DNA of 64,000 nt, from assembly GCA_910588215.1 (NCBI GenBank), contig CAJUQJ010000016.1:6616-70615 (forward strand), written 5' to 3'. The notes beneath the pieces are model-generated. The model saw only the letters and a program-made list of their open reading frames with translations. It searched no databases and was not told the origin of the DNA. The first letter of the stretch is position 1. Each line of letters starts with the position of its first letter. This document shows positions 52,170 through 61,429 of this stretch, in pieces. The DNA comes from an uncultured Lachnospiraceae bacterium. Its GTDB lineage: Bacteria > Bacillota > Clostridia > Lachnospirales > Lachnospiraceae. The position numbers and the translations under genes are program-made.

Positions 52170-54620
52170 TCAACCTTCCTCTCTCTCAAACTCTGTCAGT
52201 TCCAGCAGATCTGTCTTCTGTATCCTGCTGCCGTCCCCGCTGATCTTATACGTTGCGATCTCGTAATGTCCCATGGTAATGGCATAAGCCTTTCCCCGGA
52301 AGAACAGCTGCGTTCTCGTATCCCTTCCTTCTGTTTCCAGAAGGCGCAGTACAAAGTCTCCGTCGTCCTCCGCCTTCTTGACCAGCATGATCGCCACATT
52401 CTCCGCCACCACGCTTCCCAGGCAGAACCTACCCTCCACCTGTCTTCCTCTTCCCGAAGACGCATGGGAGCTGTCCCCCAGATAATCGTAACCGCCGCTT
52501 ACCTTATCCGCTATGCGGTGCAGTTCTCTTGCCGGCAGAACGCCTCCATGCGGTTTTAACACCAGCCGGAAGGTCTGCGTGCCGATATCCGTATATTCGT
52601 AAGTCTCATGCTGATTCCACCAGTCAGGACTGTTACCCTGGGCGTAAATGGCGCTTCTGGCCACCGTGATCTGCACCCGCCCCTCTTCCATGTTAAAAGC
52701 GTATTTGCCGTCATTGGCAATGGCAAGACCGCATCCCGCGCTGCCGCTCACGTCCAGAAAACGCTGCATATTGTATTCCGCGTTATCGCAGATGGTACGC
52801 GATACCATACCGTAGGCTGCTTCCGCCCGTGTCTCCACCGCCGCTTCCCCTACAGGGTAAGCGAACTTCATAAGGTGCCAGGTGTGGTTGAATCTAAGCC
52901 GATTCTCCACCCGCAGCTCCTTTTCCTTCTTACCCAGAGAGTACAGCTGCTCCAGCTTCGTATCCTCATAAGAAAGCCGGACCCGGATTACCTCCCGAAT
53001 TTCCCCGCTTTCCACCTTTTCTATGGAGTCCAGACGAAAGTCCACGTGCAGATCCTCATACCGCCTGCCCTGAAGGCCGCCCCAGGCATCCCGCTCATCC
53101 AGATACAGCCGCAGGGAAGCAGGCGCTGTCAGGGCATTATAGCCCGTCTCCTTGTCCACGAGCAGAGAAAGCATGCCCGTCTCCTTGTCAAACTCCGCCA
53201 GCAGACAGTCATTCTCCAACCTGAAAGCATCCGGATCAAGTATCTCCATGCGGGGCGTGGATTCCAGATCGGGTTCCTCCTTCAGCACCTGATACCGGGC
53301 AAACCCACAGGCAGGGATCGAAGCATGGAACACAAACCGCCGCCTTCCCCCTAAAGTCGTATGCCGTACCTTGGCATCGGTGTGAATCCTCTGGTAAGGC
53401 ACCTCCCTGCCCTCAGGATCCAGTAACTTTAAAGGACTCTGACAGAACCACTCCAGTTCCACCTCCACATAATCCTCGTAAGGCATACTGCCCGTATGAA
53501 ACAGGAACAGAGGAAATCCCCGGCCCCTTGTATCCTGGGCATTCACCATATGCTGTATGGCCAGCGCCTTGATCTCTCCCGCCCGGGCACAGACCCCGGA
53601 AATCTGCATGATGGCCTCATCCCTTGCGGATTTGATGACCGTGCCGCCCATGGTATCATGGAACTCGTTGAAGAGGATCACTTTCCAGAGGCGCTCCATT
53701 TCCTCTGTCTCTTTCATGAAAACGCCGCCACCGATATCGCTGGCCATACTCATCAGGATATCCGCTTCCATCAGCCTCTTTTCCGCCTGCCGGTTTTTCT
53801 GCTTGAACAGGGAATCAATGGAATAACACCCCTGATTGATCTGTTCAAAGGGACCCGTCAGCAACGGAAGCTGCTCCCCGTCGATATCCTGCAGAAATTC
53901 TCCGTAGCCTGCAAAGGTAATTGTGACTTCCTCCATGGATTCCTGCAGAGCATGAATGGTGTTGATATTCTCGATGGTGGGACCACCGCCATGATTCCCC
54001 ACCCCGTAACAGCATACCATCCGGTCATGATCCTTCGTCCTCTCTATGGTAAGTTCCACGTTTCGCACCGTCGGCTCATGAAACCAGGTGGTGTACTCCG
54101 CCGGAAGGCAGATGGCATTCACCCGGCTGCCGTCACTGCTCTCCCATGTGAATACCGGCGTATCCAGTCTGGGCCGCATGAACACATAGGAATCCATGCC
54201 GCTTTTCTTCAGGATCTGCGGCAGAACAGGGTTATGCCCGAAGCTGTCTACATTGGAACCGATTCTCGCCATCTTCCCGAAACGACTTTGCAAATACCGC
54301 TGTCCGTACAGGCCGTGCCGCACGAAAGCCTCTCCGCATGGCAAAATACAGTCCGGCTCGATAAACCAGCCTCCCGTGATCTCCCAGCGGCCTTCCGCTA
54401 CCCTCTGTCTGATCTCCTCGAACATTTCGGGCAAAATTCCTTCGATCCATTCAAAAAATGCAGTGGAGGTAGAGGTAAATTTAAAGTCCGCAAACTCCTT
54501 CATGCGCTCCAGCGCGGAGGCATATGTAGCCTTTACCTCCTGCATACCCTCCTCCCAGTTCCAGAACCAGACCGGATCGATATGGGAATTTCCGATCATA
54601 TACAGTTTTTTCTTCTTCAT
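52170..54620 (-). CDS. GH38 alpha-mannosidase, copy 2
   Basis: The 816-residue enzyme starts MKKKKLYMIGNSHIDPVWFW and keeps the metal residues His13 and Asp15, the predicted nucleophile Asp90 in GGWFIEPDCI, NVDSFGHNPVLPQIL and FHDTMGG. The chain is a GH38 barrel plus beta-rich domains, closely similar in layout to copy 1 (35436-37859) but clearly diverged. No signal peptide. A GGGAGGA lies upstream of the ATG. It sits in the first half of the locus beside the MBL-fold gene. Two GH38 paralogues in one operon suggest two linkages or two positions on one glycan. Confidence 0.93.
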   Translation of the reverse strand: MKKKKLYMIGNSHIDPVWFWNWEEGMQEVKATYASALERMKEFADFKFTSTSTAFFEWIEGILPEMFEEIRQRVAEGRWEITGGWFIEPDCILPCGEAFVRHGLYGQRYLQSRFGKMARIGSNVDSFGHNPVLPQILKKSGMDSYVFMRPRLDTPVFTWESSDGSRVNAICLPAEYTTWFHEPTVRNVELTIERTKDHDRMVCCYGVGNHGGGPTIENINTIHALQESMEEVTITFAGYGEFLQDIDGEQLPLLTGPFEQINQGCYSIDSLFKQKNRQAEKRLMEADILMSMASDIGGGVFMKETEEMERLWKVILFNEFHDTMGGTVIKSARDEAIMQISGVCARAGEIKALAIQHMVNAQDTRGRGFPLFLFHTGSMPYEDYVEVELEWFCQSPLKLLDPEGREVPYQRIHTDAKVRHTTLGGRRRFVFHASIPACGFARYQVLKEEPDLESTPRMEILDPDAFRLENDCLLAEFDKETGMLSLLVDKETGYNALTAPASLRLYLDERDAWGGLQGRRYEDLHVDFRLDSIEKVESGEIREVIRVRLSYEDTKLEQLYSLGKKEKELRVENRLRFNHTWHLMKFAYPVGEAAVETRAEAAYGMVSRTICDNAEYNMQRFLDVSGSAGCGLAIANDGKYAFNMEEGRVQITVARSAIYAQGNSPDWWNQHETYEYTDIGTQTFRLVLKPHGGVLPARELHRIADKVSGGYDYLGDSSHASSGRGRQVEGRFCLGSVVAENVAIMLVKKAEDDGDFVLRLLETEGRDTRTQLFFRGKAYAITMGHYEIATYKISGDGSRIQKTDLLELTEFEREEG

Positions 54621-54650
54621 CGACCAATCCTCCCGCGTCGCATCGGCGCC

Positions 54651-55373
54651 TCAATTGTAACGGTACGTTTCAAAAAATGTCTTGAACCAGGGATTATAGT
54701 AATTGGCAAAAGCCATCTTCGCCTCTTTCAATCTTGTGTCCGCATCCGCTATCAGTTGAGCATTCACATGTCCCATAGTGTAATAATCATAGTGCCTTGC
54801 CGTGATCTTATCCAGAGAGCCGCGCCATGCCGTCTCATCGGAGCCGATCTTCGCACTGTAGCCGCCCCAGAGAGTGTCCCCTGCGATCAGGAGGCGATAA
54901 CCGTCTCTTGTCACGTCAAAGCAAAGAGAACCCATGGTATGGCCCGGCGTATGCATCACTTCCAGCCGCAGTCCTTCCGCCTCATAAAGGTCTCCTTCCT
55001 TTAACAGACCGTCCACCTGACAGGGCGTCGAGCTGGTACCGTAAAGAATGGCAGCGGAAGTCATTTCCGAGTCTCCCTCCTCCACCTGCTTTACATCCGC
55101 CTCGTGGAGATACAGCCTTACACCGAATTCTTCTTTCCAGAGATGCGCCGCTCCCACATGGTCATAATGTCCGTGCGTGCCGAATATCTTCGTGATCTTT
55201 GCAGGATCCACCCCCACTCTGCGGACATTGTCTTTAATCTGTTCATACCCCTCAGGCGTGCCGCAGTCGATCAGGATATATTCTCCGTCTCCTTCCACCA
55301 GATATGCCGTAGCGTCAAAAGAGTGCGTCAGGCAGGGACCGCCCACCTGCCAGATTCCGTTTAATAATTTCAT
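54651..55373 (-). CDS. Metallo-beta-lactamase-fold hydrolase
   Basis: The 240-residue protein has the zinc motif THGHYDH (His67, His69, Asp71, His72), HTPGHTMG (His145), GDTLWGG (Asp166) and a final His near residue 212 (MGHVNAQ). The MBL fold hydrolyses esters, thioesters, lactones or phosphodiesters. In this operon a sugar-lactone hydrolase is a reasonable guess, because an FAD oxidoreductase could supply a lactone, but nothing in the motif fixes that. The start is the ATG after the AGCAGCGCAGAAATGGAG leader; a four-codon longer reading starts in that leader. Confidence 0.85.
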   Translation of the reverse strand: MKLLNGIWQVGGPCLTHSFDATAYLVEGDGEYILIDCGTPEGYEQIKDNVRRVGVDPAKITKIFGTHGHYDHVGAAHLWKEEFGVRLYLHEADVKQVEEGDSEMTSAAILYGTSSTPCQVDGLLKEGDLYEAEGLRLEVMHTPGHTMGSLCFDVTRDGYRLLIAGDTLWGGYSAKIGSDETAWRGSLDKITARHYDYYTMGHVNAQLIADADTRLKEAKMAFANYYNPWFKTFFETYRYN

Positions 55374-55480
55374 GTTTTCCTCCATTTCTGCGCTGCTTTT
55401 GTCTCAACAATGTTGAGACGTCGCATTAATCGACCATCTTGTATTCCTGTTTTCTGCACACGCATCGTCGTCAATGCAGT

Positions 55481-56485
55481 TTACATAACACAAAAATCAG
55501 TGCCGTTGCTGTACAGTTCTTCATAGGCTTTGATCCCCACGGACACGGCGGCATAGTCTCCGATCTGTTCCCCCAGAGAAGCCGGCAGGATTCGGCATAC
55601 GCCTGCCGACGCCTTAAGCGCCTCCTCCTCGATGACCTCCATCATCCTCTTCTCCAGCGCTTCTTTCTGTCTGGCATAGATGCTGCCGATCACGATCCTT
55701 TCCGGATTTAAGATATCAATGAGCAGCGAAAGTCCTCTTCCCAGGAATTCCCCTACCGTGTCAAAGATTTCCGCCGCCAGCAAGTCCCCCTGTTCCATAG
55801 CCTCCGCAATGGATTTGGCGGAAACATCGGCAAGCTCCTCTTCCCTTTGGCAAAACAGCGGCGGATTTCCTTTATCCAAAGCTTCCCTGGCGCGTCTCCT
55901 GCCAAGATCGGCAATGCCTCCTCCACTGCAGAATCCTTCAAAGGAACCTCTTTTTCCATACCCCATCGGCCCATCCTTTTCCAGCCGGATATGGCCCACC
56001 TCTCCCGCCAGATTGTTGGTGCCGGAATACAGCCGCCCGTTCAGAATCAGACCCGCTCCCATACCCGTGCCAAACGTCAGGAAGATCATATTCTGACATC
56101 CTTTCCCTGCACCCATTCTCCACTCCGCCAGGGCGCAGGCATCTGCGTCGTTCTGGAGCATCACCGGCACCCCGAAAGCCTTCTTCAACGGTGTAAAGAT
56201 ATCCGCCCGCTCCCACTTCGGCAGATTAGGCGGGGATAGAATCAGCCCCTTCTCCGCATCAAGAGGCCCGCCGCAGGAAATGCCGATAGAGCATAGCCGC
56301 CAACTGGGATTCTCCTGTAATTTCAAACGGATTATCCTGACAAAGTCCTTTACCGCCCGGGCAAAGTCCTCCCTCTCCGTCTCCATCCTGATCTTATCAA
56401 GAAATGTGATCCCCTCCCTGCCAAAGCAGGCAAAAGAAATGGCGCACTTTGTTCCTCCTATATCAATACCGGTCACTACCTGCAT
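55481..56485 (-). CDS. ROK-family kinase-like protein with an altered zinc motif
   Basis: The 334-residue protein is a ROK sugar kinase by fold: the ATP-loop TGIDIGGTK (residues 5-13), catalytic NDAD (Asp113 near) and FGTGMGAGLILNG. It has no helix-turn-helix, unlike the ROK repressor at 44175. The normal ROK zinc signature after EVGHI (G-C-x-C-G-x-x-G-C) is here GPMGYGKRGS, without the cysteines. Kinases without this motif exist, but it may have altered substrate choice. AAGGAG is 12 bases upstream. It would phosphorylate a released hexose such as mannose or glucose. Confidence 0.8.
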   Translation of the reverse strand: MQVVTGIDIGGTKCAISFACFGREGITFLDKIRMETEREDFARAVKDFVRIIRLKLQENPSWRLCSIGISCGGPLDAEKGLILSPPNLPKWERADIFTPLKKAFGVPVMLQNDADACALAEWRMGAGKGCQNMIFLTFGTGMGAGLILNGRLYSGTNNLAGEVGHIRLEKDGPMGYGKRGSFEGFCSGGGIADLGRRRAREALDKGNPPLFCQREEELADVSAKSIAEAMEQGDLLAAEIFDTVGEFLGRGLSLLIDILNPERIVIGSIYARQKEALEKRMMEVIEEEALKASAGVCRILPASLGEQIGDYAAVSVGIKAYEELYSNGTDFCVM

Positions 56486-56511
56486 CTTCTAATCCGCTCC
56501 TTTCAAAACCT

Positions 56512-59004
56512 CTATGTCAATACTTTCCTTGACATATTCAGCGCTTCCGCACTTATCCCGTCCCCGCTTCCTTCACACGCTATGCTCCTTGCTTCGCCTG
56601 GCAGCAGTGTGAGATAATTATCCGAAAAATACGACCGTCCCTCTTCCCTTTCACGGCTTACATAGACGAACAGAGCCGCCGTATCCCCCGTATTTTTCAT
56701 CAAAAGCCTGCCTTTGTCTTTCCACGTAAAAGTAACAACCGCCTCCTCCAGATCCCACACCGGCGCAAAATCTTTCTCCTTCGTAAAAAGATATTCATTC
56801 TCCGCCAGAATCTCCCCTTGCTCCAGCAGGGAAAGCCGAAGCAGCATAAGCGGCGTACCGCTCTGCGACAAATGACAATTCAGCTCCAGGATCTTCTCCG
56901 CCGTCTCACGAAGAACGTCTCTTTCTGCTTCCTCTCTGAGCAGGATATTCCCCTGCATATCAAAGAGAACCGCCTGTATGCACACGCCTGCCTCGTCCTT
57001 TCCTTCCGGCCGGATTCCGCCCGCGAAGATCTCCGCCCAGAAACTCTCCCTGCCTGCCAGGGAAGGGGAGTCAAAGGCCGCCGTCACATGACAGGCGGCG
57101 TATGCCTTCTTCATGCCATAATAGGCAGGTTTTGGCCAGCCGTAATAATCCACCACCGAAGTACAGAAGAGATTTGGATAAGGTTCGTTGAACTGCCAGG
57201 GGAGAGAGGCGCTGTTTCGCATGGCCCTCCTGATATTGCACTCCACCGCATATTTCAAGCCTTCATACTGCATAAACTGGCTGGCCTTCCGTATCTGTTC
57301 TGCCTCCGTCAGACGGCCCCCGAAAGTCTCCTGCACCAAGGATTCGTTGTTCCACCATGCTCCCCGATGGAAATAGACCTCATTGTCCTTACTCGCCGGA
57401 AGCCGGTGTTCCTTTGCCACGCAGCGGTCCAAAACCCCTTCATTGGCCATCCCCTCCACCCCGAATTCCGAAGCCATCAGGGAAGTTCCGCTGTTGTATA
57501 AAAGGCAATGTCCGCCTAGACCCTGATGCTCCCAGGGGCCATGTACATCAAACAACCGATCCGGCGCTTTGCTTATATTCTCCATACTGTTTAGAAACAG
57601 GCCGCCGGAAGGAGACGTGGGCAGCCACTTCCGTTTGCTGTCCCACTGTTTCACCTGACGCTCCAGGCGGGAGAGCAACGGGTCCGTACTGTCAAGAGGC
57701 ATTCCTTTCTCATCCTGCAGTTCATTGCCGCCGCACCAGACGGCAAGGGCAGTGTGATTTCTTTTGGCCTTAATGATACTCTCCGCCTCCCGCTCCATCA
57801 TCGCGCAGTAAGCTTCCTCCTCAGGCGTCTTATTGTCAATGCCGGAGCTGGACTGAATAAATTCCTGCCAGAGCAGAATGCCGTTCTCGGCACAAAGTTC
57901 ATAGAACAGATCCGTTTCGATAAGGCCGCCGCCCCAGATCCGGAACAGATTCACGCCCGCTTCTTTTGCCAGACGGATCAGATGACGCAGCCTCTCTTCC
58001 CTCACGGTTCCGTACATGACATCCGCCGGCACCCAGTTATAGCCTTTTATGTAAAGCCGTCTGCCGTTCAGGCAAAGCGTAAAGCTTCCGTTTTCCGCCT
58101 GACAGCCTTCGTTTGGCACGAACCGGATATCCCGGATACCGTAACGAAATTCCCTGCTGTCAGAGACCTTTCCGTCCCGATCCAGCAAAAACAGCCTGCA
58201 TTCATATTGAAATGGTTCTCCCGCCCCGTTGGTCCACCAGAGTCTGGGATCATCAATCTGCAAAAGGACTTCCCCTTTTCCTGCTGTTATCCCCGTCTCA
58301 AAGTCATGTGTTCCGAAGTTCCCCCTTAACAGACCTTCCGCCATGCCCTGCGTCCGGACTTCCATATGAATCTGTGCCGTCCGCCAGTCCTTTGAGAGTT
58401 CCGCGTAAACATACAGGTCCTCAAAGCGGTTTTCTCCCGTCCGTTCCAGATAAACATCCTGCCAGATCCCCTGGTGGATCATCCGGGGACAGAAATCCCA
58501 CCAGTAGGTCATTCGGGATTTATGGGTGCGCACCAGACTTGTCTTACCCACCTGAGGCTGTTCAAACGGCGCAGGCTCCAGCACCACCGCCAGCAGATTC
58601 GTTTTGTCTTTCAGTTTTCCCGTTACGTCAAACCGGCAGGGTACATACATGCCCCGATGGCGGCCCAGAGAAAGACCGTTCAAAAAGACTTCCGCCTCAT
58701 AATCGATCCCCGCAAAGCAAAGTTCTACATGCGCTTCTTCCCAGCCCTTTGGCATTGCAAATTCCTTCCGGTATACCCAGGTTCTGGAAGATACCCATTC
58801 CGTCAACCTGGAATTCAACTCGAAGAAAGGATCCGGTACCCTGTCCGCCTGCCACATATCGTAAAGTACGCTGCCGGGCACCTTGGCCGGATACCACCAT
58901 CGTACATCCTTTGTTTCCGGCATAACGGAATCCCGCCACACCCAGTCCATCCCTATAAATTCCTTAATCTTCCAATCGTCTCCATTCAAACAGATCCGGC
59001 TCAT
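56512..59004 (-). CDS. GH2 beta-mannosidase-like glycosidase
   Basis: The 830-residue enzyme has the GH2 layout: a jelly-roll N-terminal domain (LNGDDWKIKEF), an immunoglobulin-like domain, a TIM barrel and C-terminal beta domains. WWDFCPRMIHQGIWQDVYL (about residues 168-186) and FRIWGGG are typical of beta-mannosidase-type GH2 members. The catalytic acid/base is Glu428 in WCGGNELQ and the nucleophile Glu513 in MASEFGVEG. No signal peptide, so it acts on imported oligosaccharides. It follows the binding-protein gene, with a stable hairpin (59038-59068) between them. Confidence 0.9.
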   Translation of the reverse strand: MSRICLNGDDWKIKEFIGMDWVWRDSVMPETKDVRWWYPAKVPGSVLYDMWQADRVPDPFFELNSRLTEWVSSRTWVYRKEFAMPKGWEEAHVELCFAGIDYEAEVFLNGLSLGRHRGMYVPCRFDVTGKLKDKTNLLAVVLEPAPFEQPQVGKTSLVRTHKSRMTYWWDFCPRMIHQGIWQDVYLERTGENRFEDLYVYAELSKDWRTAQIHMEVRTQGMAEGLLRGNFGTHDFETGITAGKGEVLLQIDDPRLWWTNGAGEPFQYECRLFLLDRDGKVSDSREFRYGIRDIRFVPNEGCQAENGSFTLCLNGRRLYIKGYNWVPADVMYGTVREERLRHLIRLAKEAGVNLFRIWGGGLIETDLFYELCAENGILLWQEFIQSSSGIDNKTPEEEAYCAMMEREAESIIKAKRNHTALAVWCGGNELQDEKGMPLDSTDPLLSRLERQVKQWDSKRKWLPTSPSGGLFLNSMENISKAPDRLFDVHGPWEHQGLGGHCLLYNSGTSLMASEFGVEGMANEGVLDRCVAKEHRLPASKDNEVYFHRGAWWNNESLVQETFGGRLTEAEQIRKASQFMQYEGLKYAVECNIRRAMRNSASLPWQFNEPYPNLFCTSVVDYYGWPKPAYYGMKKAYAACHVTAAFDSPSLAGRESFWAEIFAGGIRPEGKDEAGVCIQAVLFDMQGNILLREEAERDVLRETAEKILELNCHLSQSGTPLMLLRLSLLEQGEILAENEYLFTKEKDFAPVWDLEEAVVTFTWKDKGRLLMKNTGDTAALFVYVSREREEGRSYFSDNYLTLLPGEARSIACEGSGDGISAEALNMSRKVLT

Positions 59005-59037
59005 ATTTCCCCTCTTTCAAAGAAACCTCTTACAAAG

Positions 59038-59068
59038 TACGCCGGAAAGCAAGTTGCTTTCCGGCGTA
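59038..59068 (-). other. Very stable hairpin between the sugar-binding protein and GH2 genes
   Basis: TACGCCGGAAAGC and GCTTTCCGGCGTA pair perfectly over 13 bases with a 5-base loop. There is only a short T run on the minus strand. Such structures downstream of binding-protein genes usually hold up decay or cause partial termination, giving more binding protein than enzyme. Confidence 0.8.
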
Positions 59069-59099
59069 TTTACGGTACTTCCATGTAATCCTTACCGGA

Positions 59100-60479
59100 T
59101 TAGTCCATCACTACTTCCGGATACTTATCCTTGATCGCCGACTTGAAGTTTTCAATAATGGTGTCGTTGTCCTGACCGGCCTTTACGCCCTCGCCAGCTG
59201 CTTTGCCGAATTCATTGATGCTGGGACGCGTATATTTGCTCGGTGTGATGTCCGCGATCTTGTCGCAGATCTCACTGTAGGTCGCCAGAATATTCTGTCC
59301 GCCAAAATCTTCCGCACTAAAGCCTTCTGCCAGCTCGTCACATACCTTCTTACTTGCCGGAATCTGGTTATAGGATTCCAGATTGATCTTCTGGAACTCA
59401 TCAGACGCCACAAACTTTAAGAACTCGCCTGCCACATCCTTCTTCTCGGAATTGTTGTATACACAGATACCAGTCGCACCTTCATAGGAAGCCAGGAACG
59501 GAGCCGCTACCCCTACATTACCCTTGTTCATCTCCCAGTCGGTGAAGAAATCCCAGCAGGGCATTACTCTGAACAGCAGTTTGCCTTCATTCCATGCTGC
59601 CGCCCATTCGGATCCCCAGGAGCCAAGTTCCGCATTTGCAGTACTGTCATACATCGTTCTCATCGCATCGATCAGATTGGTCCAGTCATCGCTGATCGTC
59701 ATCTTGCCGTCAGCAGAGATCAAAGGATCGTTGGAGAACGCAACCACTTTAGGCATTTCACCCAGGTTAGGCCAAAGCTGCACGGCACCGCCGGAAGCCT
59801 CGTATACTTCTTCTCCCTTGGCAATTATGCTGTCCCAGTCGGAAAGCATTGCTGAGATCTCAGCCGGATCGCTGGTTCCCAGCCATTCCTCGCAGGCATC
59901 CTTCAAATACCAGATCGCAACAGGAGAGGACTGAAAGTTGAGGCACTTAAACGCGCCCGATGTATCCTTCATCTGCGCCACCTGGAAACCGTAGAAATCC
60001 TTAACGATCTCCTCGATGTTGATATAGGACAGGTCTGCGATCAGTTCGCTGTCCAGGAATTCATAGATATAGCCCTCTTCCAGATCGAACACATCAGGCA
60101 CGTCCGTACCGCTCTGAAGCGCCGTTAAGATCTTTGTCTTGTATTCGTCACCGCCAAACACCTGAAGATTGATGTTTACATTGGGATATACCTTATTGAA
60201 CTCATTCACCAGATTATTTGCACTGTCCGTATAGGTCCAGTATGTAAATTCTCCGGTAACGTCGGCAGGATCCGTCGCTTGTGCCGTCTCTGTATCTGCG
60301 GATTCCTCCGTCTCTGCAGCGTCTTCCTGCGCAGGTTCCTCTGCCTCCGGCTCTGTCGTATCTGTTTCTGCCGCCTCTGTTCCCTCCGTGGGTGTTGTCG
60401 CCGGCTCAGAACCACAGCCGCCAAGTGTTGCCACTACCATAGCCGCACCTAATAAAATGGAAACAAGTTTCTTTTTCAT
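59100..60479 (-). CDS. Sugar-binding lipoprotein of an ABC importer
   Basis: The 459-residue protein starts with a type II signal peptide and a LGGC lipobox (Cys near residue 22). A Thr/Glu/Ala-rich linker (residues 25-75) follows, then an SBP_bac_1-like fold (GEFTYWTYTDSANNLVNEFN, PNVNINLQVFGGDE). It would bind an oligosaccharide outside the cell. No residue-level reading of the ligand is possible. AAGGAGG is 9 bases before the ATG; a longer in-frame reading of 26 residues is leader. It is the third gene of the locus after the two permeases. Confidence 0.93.
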   Translation of the reverse strand: MKKKLVSILLGAAMVVATLGGCGSEPATTPTEGTEAAETDTTEPEAEEPAQEDAAETEESADTETAQATDPADVTGEFTYWTYTDSANNLVNEFNKVYPNVNINLQVFGGDEYKTKILTALQSGTDVPDVFDLEEGYIYEFLDSELIADLSYINIEEIVKDFYGFQVAQMKDTSGAFKCLNFQSSPVAIWYLKDACEEWLGTSDPAEISAMLSDWDSIIAKGEEVYEASGGAVQLWPNLGEMPKVVAFSNDPLISADGKMTISDDWTNLIDAMRTMYDSTANAELGSWGSEWAAAWNEGKLLFRVMPCWDFFTDWEMNKGNVGVAAPFLASYEGATGICVYNNSEKKDVAGEFLKFVASDEFQKINLESYNQIPASKKVCDELAEGFSAEDFGGQNILATYSEICDKIADITPSKYTRPSINEFGKAAGEGVKAGQDNDTIIENFKSAIKDKYPEVVMD

Positions 60480-60574
60480 GTTGCTTTTCCTCCTTAAAAT
60501 TTTTATATTTATCAGCCCTTGCTGAGAAATAGCACTAACAGTTTTGTCCAAAGTCATACAAATCCGGTCTATGA

Positions 60575-61429
60575 TCAGCCCTTGACCGCCGCGCCAATGG
60601 AGATTTTCTCCATAATGATCCTTGATGCGAAACAGAATACAATGACCATGGGAATGACAGACACCAGCATGCCCACATACTGCGCGCCGTAATCTGCATG
60701 AGTGGAATCCCGAACGGTCGCGATCATCAGCGGCAGCGTCATTTTCTTCTTATCATTCAGAATGATCAACGGCGTCAGATAACTGTTCCAGTTTCCGATA
60801 AAGGTCATAACACCCTGCGTCACCAGCGCCGGCACCATCAGCGGAATCACGATCCTATGGAAGATCTTCAGCTCCCCGCATCCGTCTACCACCGCCGCTT
60901 CCAAAAGTTCATTGGGCAGCCCGCCATCCAGATACTGCTTATAGAAAAATACGGCAAAGCAGTTGGCGATCGTCGGTACGATCAGGGTAAAATAACTGTT
61001 CAACAGATTCAACGCCTGAATCTCCTTATAAAAACCGATAATACCCAGCTGTCCCGGCAGCATCATGGCCACCATGACCACACCAAAGAGTACATTCTTG
61101 CCCTTGAATTCAAACTTGGAAAAGGCATATGCCGCCATGGCTGTAAAATAGTTCTGCACCGCCGTTACCGCGACAGCCAGGATCACGCTGTTAAAAATAC
61201 CCCTGTAAAGTTCTATATTCTGCGTTAACCTGGCATAGTTGACCGCCAGCTGGTTTCCCGGAAGCACATTGATCTTCGCCACAATGTTATAATTGTCATG
61301 TGTCGCGGATATGATCATTACGAAAAAGGGATAGAAGGCCGTGACCGCAACCGCAATGGCAAAAAGGTACACCACGATCCGTGCCGCATATTTTTTCATC
61401 TTCGATGCCGTTAAAGCCTTGTCCGTCAT
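60575..61429 (-). CDS. Sugar ABC permease, MalG-like
   Basis: The 284-residue protein has six membrane spans and the EAA loop in EAAVVDGCGELKIFHRIVIPL. Its N-terminal span is RIVVYLFAIAVAVTAFYPFFVM. It is the MalG/UgpE-type inner-membrane permease of a carbohydrate importer. Its start overlaps the upstream permease stop by 4 bases (ATGA), so translation is coupled. No ATPase gene is present anywhere in the window; in Bacillota a shared MsmX-type ATPase usually serves such importers, and I infer that here. Confidence 0.92.
   Translation of the reverse strand: MTDKALTASKMKKYAARIVVYLFAIAVAVTAFYPFFVMIISATHDNYNIVAKINVLPGNQLAVNYARLTQNIELYRGIFNSVILAVAVTAVQNYFTAMAAYAFSKFEFKGKNVLFGVVMVAMMLPGQLGIIGFYKEIQALNLLNSYFTLIVPTIANCFAVFFYKQYLDGGLPNELLEAAVVDGCGELKIFHRIVIPLMVPALVTQGVMTFIGNWNSYLTPLIILNDKKKMTLPLMIATVRDSTHADYGAQYVGMLVSVIPMVIVFCFASRIIMEKISIGAAVKG

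Noticed and set aside
53496..55004. A 502-codon plus-strand open frame over the second GH38 and MBL genes
   Set aside because: It spans two real genes on the other strand and reads as a shadow of their codon pattern.
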